A DNA stretch of 64,000 nucleotides from JAHDCJ01 sp039028895 (GCA_039028895.1 JBCCHF010000013.1:1-64000); one strand, 5' to 3'; shown: positions 51,433-60,976, numbered from the stretch's first letter. Notes: generated by a model from the sequence alone, not told the origin. Translations and numbers: made by a program.

Positions 51433-52322
51433 TAAAAGACATACAATAAAAGTGCAAAGGTGATGATCCAAAGGAGCAGGATAAATCGCAAAACCGGATT
51501 TTGTAAAAATAGGCGAGTAGGTTGTCCACTTTCGCCATGAACAAAGGTTAATTGGAGGTATTTCAGCATTCCGAAGATGACAAAGAAACTAGTGAAGTAG
51601 ACATAGTTGTTGCCAATACGATCGGTAACTTCCGGTGATAAAGTATACATGAGATAAGCCACAGTAGTCACAGCTGACACAAAGACAATTGCAATATCGA
51701 TGAATTGAAGATTATAGCCATTAAGCGCTGGACGAATATCAGTAGTGGTTTTTTCAGAAAGGATAAATTCATCGCGCCGCTTGCCTAGTCCGATCATCAT
51801 CGCGCCGAGGAATGTCATGATGACAAGCCATTCCGAAATCGGAACATCCGCTAACTCACCACCAGCGAAGATCCTTAACAGGAAACCCATCGCTAAGACG
51901 AAAAGGTCCACAAACGCAATTTTTTTCAAAAACAGGGTGTAAGAAATAGTCAGAACAAGATAACTGCCAAGCAATATGCTGAATGTCGTTATTCCAATAG
52001 AGATCATCAAAACAAGCGCAATGACAAGGCACACCATTCCTGCGAAAATAGCCTCCTTGGAAGTAACCAGTCCGGCAGCTAATGGCCTCAATTTCTTTTT
52101 TGGATGTAGTCGATCAGCCTCAATGTCATAGTAGTCATTAAAAATATAGATGCTACTGGCCACTAGGCAAAAAGCGAAGAATCCAGCTAATAAAATAAGG
52201 ACAAGAGACTGGTCAGTTATCACCTGGGCAAAGAATGCCGGCATAAAGATCAACAGGTTTTTGATCCATTGTTCCGGCCTGAGTAGGCGGATAATTGGCG
52301 GGATGGAAGCTTGCTGAGCCAT
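51432..52322 (-). CDS. UbiA-family polyprenyl-phosphate phosphoribosyltransferase
   Basis: 296 residues with about eight spans. The first cytoplasmic loop has NDYYDIEADRLHPKKKLRPLAAG, an NDxxDxxxD aspartate motif for diphosphate/Mg binding, and a second acidic region lies near FILSEKTTTDI. It matches decaprenyl-phosphate phosphoribosyltransferase (DPPR synthase) as annotated in Bacteroidota: it moves phosphoribose from PRPP to the lipid carrier. The start PEQWIKNLLIFMPAFFA is typical. It overlaps the DprE1-like gene by one base (TAATG) and follows the FkbM gene after six bases, making a compact three-gene operon. Alternative membership in other UbiA groups (quinone, heme) is less likely given the neighbour. 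Confidence 0.82.
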   Translation of the reverse strand: MAQQASIPPIIRLLRPEQWIKNLLIFMPAFFAQVITDQSLVLILLAGFFAFCLVASSIYIFNDYYDIEADRLHPKKKLRPLAAGLVTSKEAIFAGMVCLVIALVLMISIGITTFSILLGSYLVLTISYTLFLKKIAFVDLFVLAMGFLLRIFAGGELADVPISEWLVIMTFLGAMMIGLGKRRDEFILSEKTTTDIRPALNGYNLQFIDIAIVFVSAVTTVAYLMYTLSPEVTDRIGNNYVYFTSFFVIFGMLKYLQLTFVHGESGQPTRLFLQNPVLRFILLLWIITFALLLYVF

Positions 52323-52328
52323 GGAGGG

Positions 52329-53090
52329 TCAAAGATAAGATTTAAAAACCACCGGATCTCTGAAGGCTATTGTGTTAAACCTCATCGGGTAAAGTGTGTA
52401 GTTGTTTTTTTCCAGATGAGCTGAAACATCACTCAGTTCAGTTGAAGCCAAATGACAATGTTCAAAAACAATTAATGATGGTTGGAATGTTTCAAATTCA
52501 ATGCTTTTCAAAATGATACCGTCATATCCTTCAGCGTCAATGATCAGGAGGTTGAAGTCTTCATTTTTATAGGGGGCCATCAAACTTTTTATGGTTTTGC
52601 ACGCTACTTCGTATGATTCCAGCCTTAAGTGAGGGTGGTCATCCAATAGTGCAGCAGGAATTGAAGGGTTAAGGCTGGCAAGTTGATTCACCCATTCCGG
52701 CGTTTGTTCTGGAGGGCCGGTAAGTATGTGAAATTTTTGTTTACCGTCTGTTTTTGAAATAGCTACATTTTCAAATTCGAGACCACTAACTCCCTTGAAT
52801 TTTCTTATTAGTTTTTTGAAAAGATCGGGCTGCGGTTCTACCATTATGCCCTTCCAGCCTTGATTGAAAATGTAATAAAACAAAGGGTCTGAGGTCTGTC
52901 CTTCGTGGGCGCCTATCATTAGAAAGTACACATTTTCATGATGCCTGGAAAAAATGTTTATTGCATGATGAACGGAAGGAAATGCAGGAGGCCTTAAAAA
53001 CATCCTTAGCCTGTTAAATGGTCTAGGATACCTCGAATCAAGGAATGACGTTAATTGTTTTATTATTCTTTTCATTAAACTTGTAAGCAC
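52329..53090 (-). CDS. FkbM-family methyltransferase
   Basis: 253 residues. A glycan/sugar O-methyltransferase type with the FkbM pattern: YFLMIGAHEGQTSD, IMVEPQPDLFKKLIRKF, LEFENVAISKTDG, LLIIDAEGYDGIIL and PSLIVFEHCHL. These enzymes methylate hydroxyls of sugars or polyketides using SAM. It starts the FkbM-UbiA-DprE1 operon. Either ATG 53090 or ATG 53075 could be the start. The divergent methyltransferase gene starts only 16 bases away from the first. Confidence 0.85.
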   Translation of the reverse strand: MLTSLMKRIIKQLTSFLDSRYPRPFNRLRMFLRPPAFPSVHHAINIFSRHHENVYFLMIGAHEGQTSDPLFYYIFNQGWKGIMVEPQPDLFKKLIRKFKGVSGLEFENVAISKTDGKQKFHILTGPPEQTPEWVNQLASLNPSIPAALLDDHPHLRLESYEVACKTIKSLMAPYKNEDFNLLIIDAEGYDGIILKSIEFETFQPSLIVFEHCHLASTELSDVSAHLEKNNYTLYPMRFNTIAFRDPVVFKSYL

Positions 53091-53106
53091 AAACGAAAGG
53101 TAAAAT

Positions 53107-53895
53107 ATGGAAAATACGGTACTCAGTCATTATGCCTCTATCAACGCAGAATTTTTGCATGGTGCCGGTATGGCTGGAACCGAACAGTTATTCTCATACC
53201 TTCCTATTCATGATCATCAAAATGTTCTTGAAATTGGATTTGGAACCGGGGCTAGTCTGGTACGCCTAAAAGGGCGATTCCCGGATTTGGAAGTCTGTGG
53301 CATTGAGGCTTCAGAATTAATGCTCCAAAAAGCTAAAAAACGGTTTCGCTGGAGTGGTTTAAGTCCAACTCACCTAAAGGTTAAAGGTGTTCCGCCTTAT
53401 CCTTTTGAGCATGACTCCTTTGATATCATTTATATCGAATCTGTCTTGGCGATACTTTCTCTTGAAAAGATTGATGCTATCCTGACTGAAATTTTCAGGC
53501 TACTTAAGCCTGGAGGCCATTTTGGACTTAACGAAACCATTTGGCTTCCAGAGATATCATCTGCGGAAATTTCAAGAATCAACGATGCCTGCTTCAGGAA
53601 ATATGGAATTATTCAATCTAACGAAGAACTAGAAGACGCCAATTCATGGGCAAGTACAATTGAAAGCAAAGGCTTTAAACAACTGATTACTGAACCTGTT
53701 GTACCCAAAGCTTGGAACAAGAAGACAAGCTGGGTTGAAAAGCGATCAAGACTTTTTACCCTTTTCGGAAAAATCAATGGTAAAATATCAGCAAAACATA
53801 GAAAAGTAGAACAAGAAATTATGGACTTCCAGAACAGCCTGTTTGAACCAGGAAAGGCCTACATGACGGGTCATATTTTTGTTTACACAAAATAA
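53107..53895 (+). CDS. Class I SAM methyltransferase (ubiE-like)
   Basis: 262 residues with motif I LEIGFGTGASLVRL (about 41-54), motif II VCGIEASELMLQKAKKR, post-I FDIIYIESVLAILSL and LKPGGHFGLNETIW, all complete. The C-terminal 90 residues (about 170-262) are helical and basic and probably bind the substrate. It is followed after 12 bases by the SGNH hydrolase gene, with which it is probably co-transcribed. The substrate may be a sugar or lipid of this locus (inference). Confidence 0.85.
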   Translation: MENTVLSHYASINAEFLHGAGMAGTEQLFSYLPIHDHQNVLEIGFGTGASLVRLKGRFPDLEVCGIEASELMLQKAKKRFRWSGLSPTHLKVKGVPPYPFEHDSFDIIYIESVLAILSLEKIDAILTEIFRLLKPGGHFGLNETIWLPEISSAEISRINDACFRKYGIIQSNEELEDANSWASTIESKGFKQLITEPVVPKAWNKKTSWVEKRSRLFTLFGKINGKISAKHRKVEQEIMDFQNSLFEPGKAYMTGHIFVYTK

Positions 53896-53907
53896 CCAGC
53901 CTTAAGC

Positions 53908-55353
53908 ATGCATAAACGGCAGAAATTTAGAAGACTGATATTATGGGGAGAAATGCTCTTAATTTTTGGCTGTATAAGTATCTATTTGGTAGATATCATA
54001 ATGGGGGATGGTGATGGTGTCATTGATCAATTTCATCTGAACCCTTTTTCCATATTTATTTGCCTCCAGGTCTTGATTTTGTTGTTATTGGGGATGAGCA
54101 GTAAAATTAGTTGGCTGGTCAATAGTTGCCTGACTTTATTTTCTCTGCTGGTCATTACCATTCTCGTTGATATCGGCATTTCAATGATCCATGATAAAGA
54201 GAAACCAGGCATCAAACCCATAACGGGTCATTATCCCTACAATTGGCACGATCCAATTTACTTTAAGAACTATAACCCTGAATGTACATTTAAGTTAAAA
54301 CTTCCTAAAAAAGATGGTGGAGGCGAGATTTTTTCCAATATCAACAAACAGGGTATTCGTGGTCCGGAAATTCCAATCAAAGATTCTTCAAGAAATCGGG
54401 TTTTGTTGATAGGAGACTCCTTCATTCAGGCACTTCAGGTGCCTTTTGAGGCTAGTATAGGAAATAGACTGAATGACTTACTTCCTGACTCCATTGAGGT
54501 ATTTCAGCATGGCTTTGCAAGTTGGTCACCGCTTTTAGAGTTGAATTGGTTGTTACGTAAGGGGATAGCGTTTGATCCTGACCATGTTGTGTTTTTTCTT
54601 TTCGCTAATGATCTTTATTCTGGAGACAAAGTCGGGGATTCAGGATATATGCCTTACACAAAATTTAATGATTTGGGTCTGCCAGCTGGATTTGATTTTG
54701 ACCTGGTAAAAAATGAAACAAGACGAGATCCTATCCACCTTTTTACTATTAAAATGAAACAACGGCCTCTTCCTAAAATGCTCAATCTGAAGTTGCGAAA
54801 ATTGAAGTATGACATTATGTTCCCTTCATCGAAGGTGGATAAGTTATTACAATTACCTGCAGAAGAATTTGAAGGACTTTATACCGAAGCTGATTTCGGT
54901 AACGATCCCATGCTTTCAGTAGGATGGGACTTAATTGCAAGTTGCCGTGATACCGCCATTTGGGATAAAAAAATGAGAAAAAGAGCAGCTACTACAGAGA
55001 ATATACTAAGAAGAACCAATGAATTCCTGAAGGCTAAAAATATCGAATTTTCAATCGTCTTAATTGCTTCACCCTGGATGTTTCCTGACGAGGGAGTGAG
55101 TGGAAGGTTGGCTTATGGGCTAAAAAAGGAACTTCCACACAACACAGGTCTCCCTCAATGGATCAGCCACTTTTGTGCTAATGCAAACACCTCTTTTCTC
55201 AACCTGTATCACAGATTTGATAAGTATAAAGAAGACAACCCAGGCAGTCAATTGTTTTGGGATTTTGATGGACATTGGACTGAAGAAGGACACAGGGTGG
55301 CAGCGGAGGCTGTAGGTAAGCTGATCGAAAATCATCTTCAGTCGGATCAATAG
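53908..55353 (+). CDS. Membrane-anchored SGNH/GDSL-type esterase
   Basis: 481 residues. Three membrane spans at the N-terminus (about 10-30, 44-64, 68-92) anchor an SGNH domain (about 155-481): block I LLIGDSFIQALQVP with nucleophile Ser171 in GDS, the Asn block FLFANDLYSG, and the catalytic Asp454/His456 in DFDGHWTEEGH. Such enzymes often add or remove acetyl groups from glycans in the periplasm (AlgX/AlgJ-like). There is no MBOAT acyl-donor gene in the window, so esterase or transferase is open. It belongs to the plus-strand pair with the methyltransferase. Confidence 0.82.
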   Translation: MHKRQKFRRLILWGEMLLIFGCISIYLVDIIMGDGDGVIDQFHLNPFSIFICLQVLILLLLGMSSKISWLVNSCLTLFSLLVITILVDIGISMIHDKEKPGIKPITGHYPYNWHDPIYFKNYNPECTFKLKLPKKDGGGEIFSNINKQGIRGPEIPIKDSSRNRVLLIGDSFIQALQVPFEASIGNRLNDLLPDSIEVFQHGFASWSPLLELNWLLRKGIAFDPDHVVFFLFANDLYSGDKVGDSGYMPYTKFNDLGLPAGFDFDLVKNETRRDPIHLFTIKMKQRPLPKMLNLKLRKLKYDIMFPSSKVDKLLQLPAEEFEGLYTEADFGNDPMLSVGWDLIASCRDTAIWDKKMRKRAATTENILRRTNEFLKAKNIEFSIVLIASPWMFPDEGVSGRLAYGLKKELPHNTGLPQWISHFCANANTSFLNLYHRFDKYKEDNPGSQLFWDFDGHWTEEGHRVAAEAVGKLIENHLQSDQ

Positions 55354-55367
55354 ATGCTTCATGTTTT

Positions 55368-56489
55368 TTATAACAGAGACCTATAGTATTCGACCATTTG
55401 TTTTGCAATAACCTCGTAGCTCAAATGCTTTTTGAAAAAGTTTAAACAGCTTTCCGAAGCCTGTTTCTGATCTTGATTTAAAGTTGTTCTTAATGCAATT
55501 TCAAAAGCATCGACATCTCCTGGAGGCCATAGTTTGCCAACTGTTCCGTCTCCAGTCATCTTGATAAACGAAGGAATTTTAGTGATCACCGGAATGCACC
55601 CACAGGCTAAAGCCTCAAGGACAGCATAACCCGAACCTTCTTTGTGACTACCGAGTAAAAAGTAATCAGCACTATTATAATATTCGGGTAAGTCATTTCG
55701 TTTTTTCGGACCAAGTAGAAATACAGATTTTACAATTTCAGGATTATTGCCGAGATAGGTTTCGACTTCATTGATCATATTATCGAATTTGTAGATCATG
55801 TAAAGCTTGGCTCCAGGGTAGTCTGGTAAAACACGATTAAAGCCTTCCAGAATAGTTAGTGGGTCTTTATTAGCATTGAGATTACCGACCCAAAGACAAA
55901 CAGGTTGGCCATTCATTCCTGATTCTTGCCTGGCAATATCTCGGTCGGTTCTTTTAAACTTCACAGATGCTTCCATCACAAATCGGACTTGATCAGGCTT
56001 AAATATTCCCTTGTGAAGCCACACTTTTTCCTGACCTTCTGCAGAAAAAAATGCCAAAGCCACATTGCGAAATACACGTTTTTGGATATAATTCCTGACT
56101 GAGTATTTCGGCGTTTCAGCATGATTTTGAATAACAACTGGAACTTTGGTAAGGCTAAACAGATGACGATGTTGTAATACCTTATTGAAATTATGACAAT
56201 GGATAATGTCAGGTTGCAGTCCGGCAACTTGTTTATGGAGTTGCCTGGGAATCTGCCAGAATTTTAATGCCGGACCAAATTCATCGGCATAAAAGTAATA
56301 ATCCACCCCATTTCTGTTGACCCTCGCTGCTTTGGTAAACCGGAGGATAGCACTTATTTTACATCCTTGTTGCACTAGTGCTTCAGCCCAATCTGTTAAG
56401 CTATACAAAGCATTGAGCAAATTATCAGGATCGCTTATTTCTTCCAGGTACTCATGTACAATAAAGCAGATATGAGGGTGTGGTTTCAT
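55368..56489 (-). CDS. GT4-family glycosyltransferase
   Basis: 373 residues with the GT-B fold: N-terminal acceptor domain with CHNFNKVLQHRHLF and C-terminal nucleotide-sugar domain with VCLWVGNLNANKDPLTILEGFNRV, VFLLGPKKRNDLPEYY and the Glu-x7-Glu motif EGSGYAVLEALACG. Retaining enzyme by family, with a nucleotide-sugar donor of unknown type. The gene stands alone on the minus strand between plus-strand genes, with 14 and 12-base gaps, suggesting insertion or rearrangement in the locus. Confidence 0.9.
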   Translation of the reverse strand: MKPHPHICFIVHEYLEEISDPDNLLNALYSLTDWAEALVQQGCKISAILRFTKAARVNRNGVDYYFYADEFGPALKFWQIPRQLHKQVAGLQPDIIHCHNFNKVLQHRHLFSLTKVPVVIQNHAETPKYSVRNYIQKRVFRNVALAFFSAEGQEKVWLHKGIFKPDQVRFVMEASVKFKRTDRDIARQESGMNGQPVCLWVGNLNANKDPLTILEGFNRVLPDYPGAKLYMIYKFDNMINEVETYLGNNPEIVKSVFLLGPKKRNDLPEYYNSADYFLLGSHKEGSGYAVLEALACGCIPVITKIPSFIKMTGDGTVGKLWPPGDVDAFEIALRTTLNQDQKQASESCLNFFKKHLSYEVIAKQMVEYYRSLL

Positions 56490-56501
56490 CTAATTTGAAA
56501 A

Positions 56502-57320
56502 ATGGATCTTTTTTCTGTCAAGGTTGGCTGGTATGATGCAAAATGTCGTTTGTTTAAATGGTATCGAACGGTGAAAAACCGCTTTTCGCCTCCCAAATTA
56601 TCCAAATTTTTATTCATTTTATGCCCACCGTATAGCGGATCAACCCTTTTACACGAAATCATCTGCACTTCTCCTGTTGTCAGTCCCAACAATGTCTTTG
56701 GAACAAGAGAAGGACAGAGTCTTCCCGAAGTTCGCCGATTAATTGAATATACGAAAAGGTGGGAGCCAGAATATCCATACCCCTGGGAAGCCATAAAAGC
56801 TGCCTGGATGCCCTATTGGGAACACAGCAAATTGCTATTGCTTGATAAAAGTCCACCTAATACATTTCGCGCGAAAGCTATTCAACATCATTTTGATCCT
56901 TCTGTTTTTATTGTGTTGACTCGTAATCCTTACGTATTATGCGAGTCGCTGATGCGTAAGAACAAATTATCCGCTGGCGAATCGGCAGGTATTGTCGTTC
57001 GTTTTCTGACGTATCAAAAAATGAATCTTGAACAATTGTCAGAAACCTTACTGATCAGGTATGAAGATCTGGTCGCCCACCCTGATTCTATTAAAGAGAA
57101 CCTACTCGGTTTCCTGCCAGAATTATCGGCGATAAGTGTTCATAAAAAATTTAAAGGCCACAACAAGGACAAGCAAAAGATACCAGTTACGGATTTAAAT
57201 ATTGGAAAAATTGAAAAGATCAAGGACCAGGAAATGGAGGAGATAAACGCAGTTTTTTCGCTTTACGGGGCATTGTTTTCCTATTTCAGTTATACCCTAA
57301 TTCACGAAGCCGATCGATAA
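56502..57320 (+). CDS. PAPS-dependent sulfotransferase family protein
   Basis: 272 residues. The 5'-phosphosulfate-binding loop LCPPYSGSTLLHEIIC (about 39-54) and the 3'-phosphate-binding Arg/Ser region FIVLTRNPYVLCESL (about 138-152) are the two classic sulfotransferase elements; LLIRYEDLVAHPDSIKENLLGFL is the usual third element. The enzyme would move sulfate from PAPS to a hydroxyl of a glycan or lipid, giving a sulfated surface polymer (inference). PAPS synthesis genes are not in the window. The 3' end overlaps the converging SGNH gene by 35 bases. Confidence 0.82.
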   Translation: MDLFSVKVGWYDAKCRLFKWYRTVKNRFSPPKLSKFLFILCPPYSGSTLLHEIICTSPVVSPNNVFGTREGQSLPEVRRLIEYTKRWEPEYPYPWEAIKAAWMPYWEHSKLLLLDKSPPNTFRAKAIQHHFDPSVFIVLTRNPYVLCESLMRKNKLSAGESAGIVVRFLTYQKMNLEQLSETLLIRYEDLVAHPDSIKENLLGFLPELSAISVHKKFKGHNKDKQKIPVTDLNIGKIEKIKDQEMEEINAVFSLYGALFSYFSYTLIHEADR

Positions 57321-58335
57321 CCTCATTGCCTATGATTGTCTGGCCAAAAGAATTTAGGTGAGGGTCATTTCCATAAAAGACCGGTGAGATTCTTTCTGCT
57401 TTTTGGAGTACAGGAAGTGTATTGATCATACTCAACCCTGGTCTTTCAAGTTTTGCTGAGAGCCTTTCCAGAAAAGGATAAATGATTTGCTGGTGATTTA
57501 GTTGTTCTTCAAATTTTGCCCCGATCTTCTCCATATTTGATTGGTACTGTGCACTAACTTGCGCACAATGCGGAATGACAACTATCAGAATGTTCTTCCC
57601 TGTGTCTACTTTATCTGTCAGGTCTTTTACTTTTTTAGCGTAAGCTTCAAAATCCTTTTCTCTCTTTCCGGACAGAAATACAGAATTACTGATTAATCGG
57701 GGTTCAGTCTGAAACTGTAACTTCACGCGTCTTGAATAAGTTGCAGGGTCATAATCAGCTAATGTTTTTGGATCAAATTCGACAGGAGAAGTATTTGCTA
57801 CAGTTTGTCTGATGGCTGGCATCTTGGCGTTGATATATCCGATGACCCAGAGTCGATCGCTCAGCCACCAGTATACTTTTCGAATAGTAGAAATTGAGCT
57901 GCCTTTTGTCCTGTGTTTATATTCAAACAAGTCGTTGCCTACGTAAACCTGGTAGATAACAACTCCAGGATCTACCTTTCGGAACCTTTTTCTGGCCATT
58001 AAACCCGATTGCTTAATCGTTGTTCCAGGCACAGCAGCATTAAAAACCCGGGTGTTTAACAAACTGTCACGCAGGTGGCCCACATACCCAAGCGGATCGG
58101 CTGTAAACGAATCACCCAAGGCCAGCACTTTTGGATCTGAATCTTTCGAATAGGTTAGTTCATTTGGGTTCAACCCTTTAAAATTACCACCATAAAAATC
58201 GAAAATGTAAAGTCGGTAACAAGCTTCCAGCAAAAGGAGGACGGTAACACACAAAAAACCGAAGTAAAGTATTACCCGAAAAAGCTTTTTAGCGCCTTTT
58301 TTTAAAAATGATGCCGGAAAATCCTGATTTTGCAT
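57286..58335 (-). CDS. Membrane-anchored SGNH/GDSL hydrolase 2
   Basis: 349 residues. An N-terminal membrane span (about 20-40) is followed by a periplasmic SGNH domain: block I VLALGDSFTADPLGYVGHL with the nucleophilic Ser of GDS, the Asn block VGNDLFEYKH, and the late YGNDPHLNSFGQTIIG with Asp/His. It lacks the two extra spans of the SGNH protein at 53908 and is not a close relative of it. Possible role: deacetylation or acetyl transfer on the exported glycan. It converges with overlap on the sulfotransferase gene and diverges from the GT4 gene at 58368. Confidence 0.82.
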   Translation of the reverse strand: MQNQDFPASFLKKGAKKLFRVILYFGFLCVTVLLLLEACYRLYIFDFYGGNFKGLNPNELTYSKDSDPKVLALGDSFTADPLGYVGHLRDSLLNTRVFNAAVPGTTIKQSGLMARKRFRKVDPGVVIYQVYVGNDLFEYKHRTKGSSISTIRKVYWWLSDRLWVIGYINAKMPAIRQTVANTSPVEFDPKTLADYDPATYSRRVKLQFQTEPRLISNSVFLSGKREKDFEAYAKKVKDLTDKVDTGKNILIVVIPHCAQVSAQYQSNMEKIGAKFEEQLNHQQIIYPFLERLSAKLERPGLSMINTLPVLQKAERISPVFYGNDPHLNSFGQTIIGNEVIDRLRELGYN

Positions 58336-58367
58336 GCCTGAAATTAAGGAATTACCCTAATCGGTTG

Positions 58368-59426
58368 ATGAAAAAACAGGATGAAAGACATATCCTTTGG
58401 CTGACGCCAGGTTTCCCGGTTGATGAATCAGATACAAGATGTATACCGCCACTTCAATCTTTGGCTATTGGTTTGCGTGATTGTTCTGGGGTGCGGCTGA
58501 CTATCATTTCTTTACACTATCCATTTGAAAAAAAACGGTATTTGTGGAATGATATCCCCGTGCATGCATGCGGGGCAAGTAATCGACCACTTGTCCTTCG
58601 ATTGCCGATCTGGAAAAAAGTGATAGACATCGCAAAGGCTATAAACAAGGAACATCCAATTGATCAAATCCATTCATTCTGGCTGTCGGAATGTGCGTGG
58701 CTGGGTCAAAAACTCCATCACCGATTTTCAAAACCCCATTTGGTCACCCTAATGGGGCAGGAAGGGCTAAAAGGAAATGTTTACGAGCCCTGGATACATC
58801 TTGAAAAATTAAAAATTGCGGCCATCTCGCCATACCAGTTTGCATTATTCGAGAAAAGAAAAAAAAGAAAACCTGACCATATCATCCCATGGGGAATAGA
58901 CCGGGAAAACTTACCCCTTTTGGGGAATGCTGAACGTGAAATAGACATTTTAGGGGTTGGTTCGTTGATAGCGCTTAAAGACTTTAAGACTTTTATTCGG
59001 ATTGTGGCAAACATGAAAAAAGAAAAGCCAGATCTCAAATGTGCTTTGGTTGGTGATGGGGTGGAAAAAAAAGAATTGGAAAAAATGGCTAATGATCTTG
59101 GACTTGCAGATTGCCTGAAATTTCACGGCTTGGTTTCCAGGGAAATGGTTTTTCGGTTAATGGCAAAAAGTCGTTGCTTGTTGCATCCGTCTCAATATGA
59201 GTCATTTGGAATGGTTTTTTTGGAAGCGTTGGCCTCTGGAATGCATATTGTCTCTCGAGAAATTGGCATTGCCCGTAAAATGGACCAATGGACAATTGGT
59301 GACAACTTGGAAGAATTAGAAGCAGGAGTCAAGAAAATTTTGGGAAAAACTAACCAATCTTCCGTAATTTTATTCGATCAGGAATCAACGGTAAAAACCT
59401 ATGTCGATCTTTACCGTATAATGTAA
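58368..59426 (+). CDS. GT4-family glycosyltransferase 2
   Basis: 352 residues from ATG 58368 (MKKQDERHILWLTPGFPVDES). An upstream in-frame ATG at 58308 would overlap the divergent SGNH gene start, so I prefer the downstream one. GT-B fold, with ILGVGSLIALKDFKTFIRIVANM, CALVGDGVEKKELEKMA and the Glu-x7-Glu motif YESFGMVFLEALASG. The donor is a nucleotide sugar of unknown identity. Its stop codon overlaps the start of radical SAM gene 3 (TAATG), placing it in the same operon. Confidence 0.88.
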   Translation: MKKQDERHILWLTPGFPVDESDTRCIPPLQSLAIGLRDCSGVRLTIISLHYPFEKKRYLWNDIPVHACGASNRPLVLRLPIWKKVIDIAKAINKEHPIDQIHSFWLSECAWLGQKLHHRFSKPHLVTLMGQEGLKGNVYEPWIHLEKLKIAAISPYQFALFEKRKKRKPDHIIPWGIDRENLPLLGNAEREIDILGVGSLIALKDFKTFIRIVANMKKEKPDLKCALVGDGVEKKELEKMANDLGLADCLKFHGLVSREMVFRLMAKSRCLLHPSQYESFGMVFLEALASGMHIVSREIGIARKMDQWTIGDNLEELEAGVKKILGKTNQSSVILFDQESTVKTYVDLYRIM

Positions 59427-60976
59427 TGAAACATAGCCGGGCCATTAATCCGGTGCCTCATTTTATGAAAGTCATTCTCTTCAACCCCAGGTCTGCGTAC
59501 GCCAAGCACCGGATACCGAACAGTATTCTACAGGTTGGAGCGTCTATTCATGATAAATATGATTATGTTTTCGTAGACGGTAACCGTGAAGAAGATCCCT
59601 GGGTGAAGATTAAAAGTTATCTTGATACTGGAGAATATAAGGTTTTCGGAACCACAGTAATGCCTGGGCCTCAATTGTCGCAAGCTATTCCATACGCAAA
59701 AAAGGTAAGAGAGCAATACCCAGGTGTGTTCAATATCTGGGGTGGTTATTTTGCTGCCAATCAACATAAGGTTGTGCTTAACTCAGGGTTTGTTGATTTT
59801 GTAGTTAATGGCCCTGGCGACAAGGCATTCCCTGAATTGCTGGATGCCATAAATGACAATAAACCTTATGAGTTTATCTCCAATCTGATTTATAAGACCG
59901 CGGAAGGTGCTATCGTCAAAACTAATAAAAACGCATTGCTTGACCAGGATGCTTTACCAAGATTGCCCTACACTTACCTTGAGCAATTCTACCCAATCAA
60001 GGATTACCTGGGGAAGACGTTTATGGGCTCAAAAACCATTTCTTATCATTCCAGCATTGGTTGTCCGTTCAAGTGCTCATTTTGTGCTGTAGTACCGATT
60101 TACGAAGCACGCTGGCGCGGCAAATCAGCTCAGAATATCTACGCTGATATCTCAATGCTGCGCGAAAAGTATGGTGCCAATGCTATTGAGTTTCATGACA
60201 ATAATTTTTTCGTTTCCGAAAAACGGGTAGCAGAATTCTCCAGACTGATCATGAATGATAATATGCAATGGTGGGGAGAGGGCAGAATAGATACGATCGA
60301 CAGATACAGTGATGAGTCACTTGAACTCATGCGAAAAGCAGGATGTCGAATGATCTTTTTTGGAGCGGAAAGCGGTAACGACGAGATATTAAAGCAAATG
60401 GACAAAGGCGGAAAACAGACTGCCGCCCAGATCAAAGCATTTGCCGCAAGGCTGAAAAAGTTTGATATCGTTCCTGAATACTCCTTTGTACTGGGAATGC
60501 CAGCCAAAACTCCAGAAAAAGTAATGGCCCAGATCGATGCCGATATCAATTTTATTAAACAGATCAAGGCAATCAATCCAAATACGGAAATTATCATTTA
60601 CGTTTACAGTCCGGTACCTACAGAGGGTTCCGAGCTTTACAAAAGGATAACAGAAGCAGGTTTCAGTTTTCCAGTCAAACTTGAAGACTGGCTTGAACCG
60701 GCATGGGCAAATTTCGACCTACGAAAAAATCCATTAACACCATGGCTTACCCCGGAAATGGTAGATAAGATCAAAGATTTTGAGACCGTTCTCAATGCAT
60801 TTTACCCAACGGCATCCGATTTTAAATTAAGCGGTTTCCAAAAGAAAGTCATGAAGACCTTGTCTGGTTTCCGTTACCGGAATAATATCTTCAAATACCC
60901 TTACGAACTCAAAGCACTTCAAAAATACTGGTTAAAGTATCGTCAACCCGAAATCGAAGGCTTCTATGCTGAGTAG
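59426..60976 (+). CDS. B12-binding-domain radical SAM protein 3
   Basis: 516 residues if the ATG coupled to the previous stop (59426) is used; ATG 59465 (MKVILFNPRSAYAKH) gives the more typical N-terminus and may be the real one. The cobalamin-binding domain runs to about 155 (IWGGYFAANQHKVVL, VVNGPGDKAFPELL), followed by the radical SAM domain with Cys213, Cys217 and Cys220 (IGCPFKCSFC), GAESGNDEILKQMDKG and a long C-terminal part. It is only distantly related to proteins 1 and 2. It overlaps the following methyltransferase gene by 11 bases. The substrate is unknown. Confidence 0.88.
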   Translation: MKHSRAINPVPHFMKVILFNPRSAYAKHRIPNSILQVGASIHDKYDYVFVDGNREEDPWVKIKSYLDTGEYKVFGTTVMPGPQLSQAIPYAKKVREQYPGVFNIWGGYFAANQHKVVLNSGFVDFVVNGPGDKAFPELLDAINDNKPYEFISNLIYKTAEGAIVKTNKNALLDQDALPRLPYTYLEQFYPIKDYLGKTFMGSKTISYHSSIGCPFKCSFCAVVPIYEARWRGKSAQNIYADISMLREKYGANAIEFHDNNFFVSEKRVAEFSRLIMNDNMQWWGEGRIDTIDRYSDESLELMRKAGCRMIFFGAESGNDEILKQMDKGGKQTAAQIKAFAARLKKFDIVPEYSFVLGMPAKTPEKVMAQIDADINFIKQIKAINPNTEIIIYVYSPVPTEGSELYKRITEAGFSFPVKLEDWLEPAWANFDLRKNPLTPWLTPEMVDKIKDFETVLNAFYPTASDFKLSGFQKKVMKTLSGFRYRNNIFKYPYELKALQKYWLKYRQPEIEGFYAE

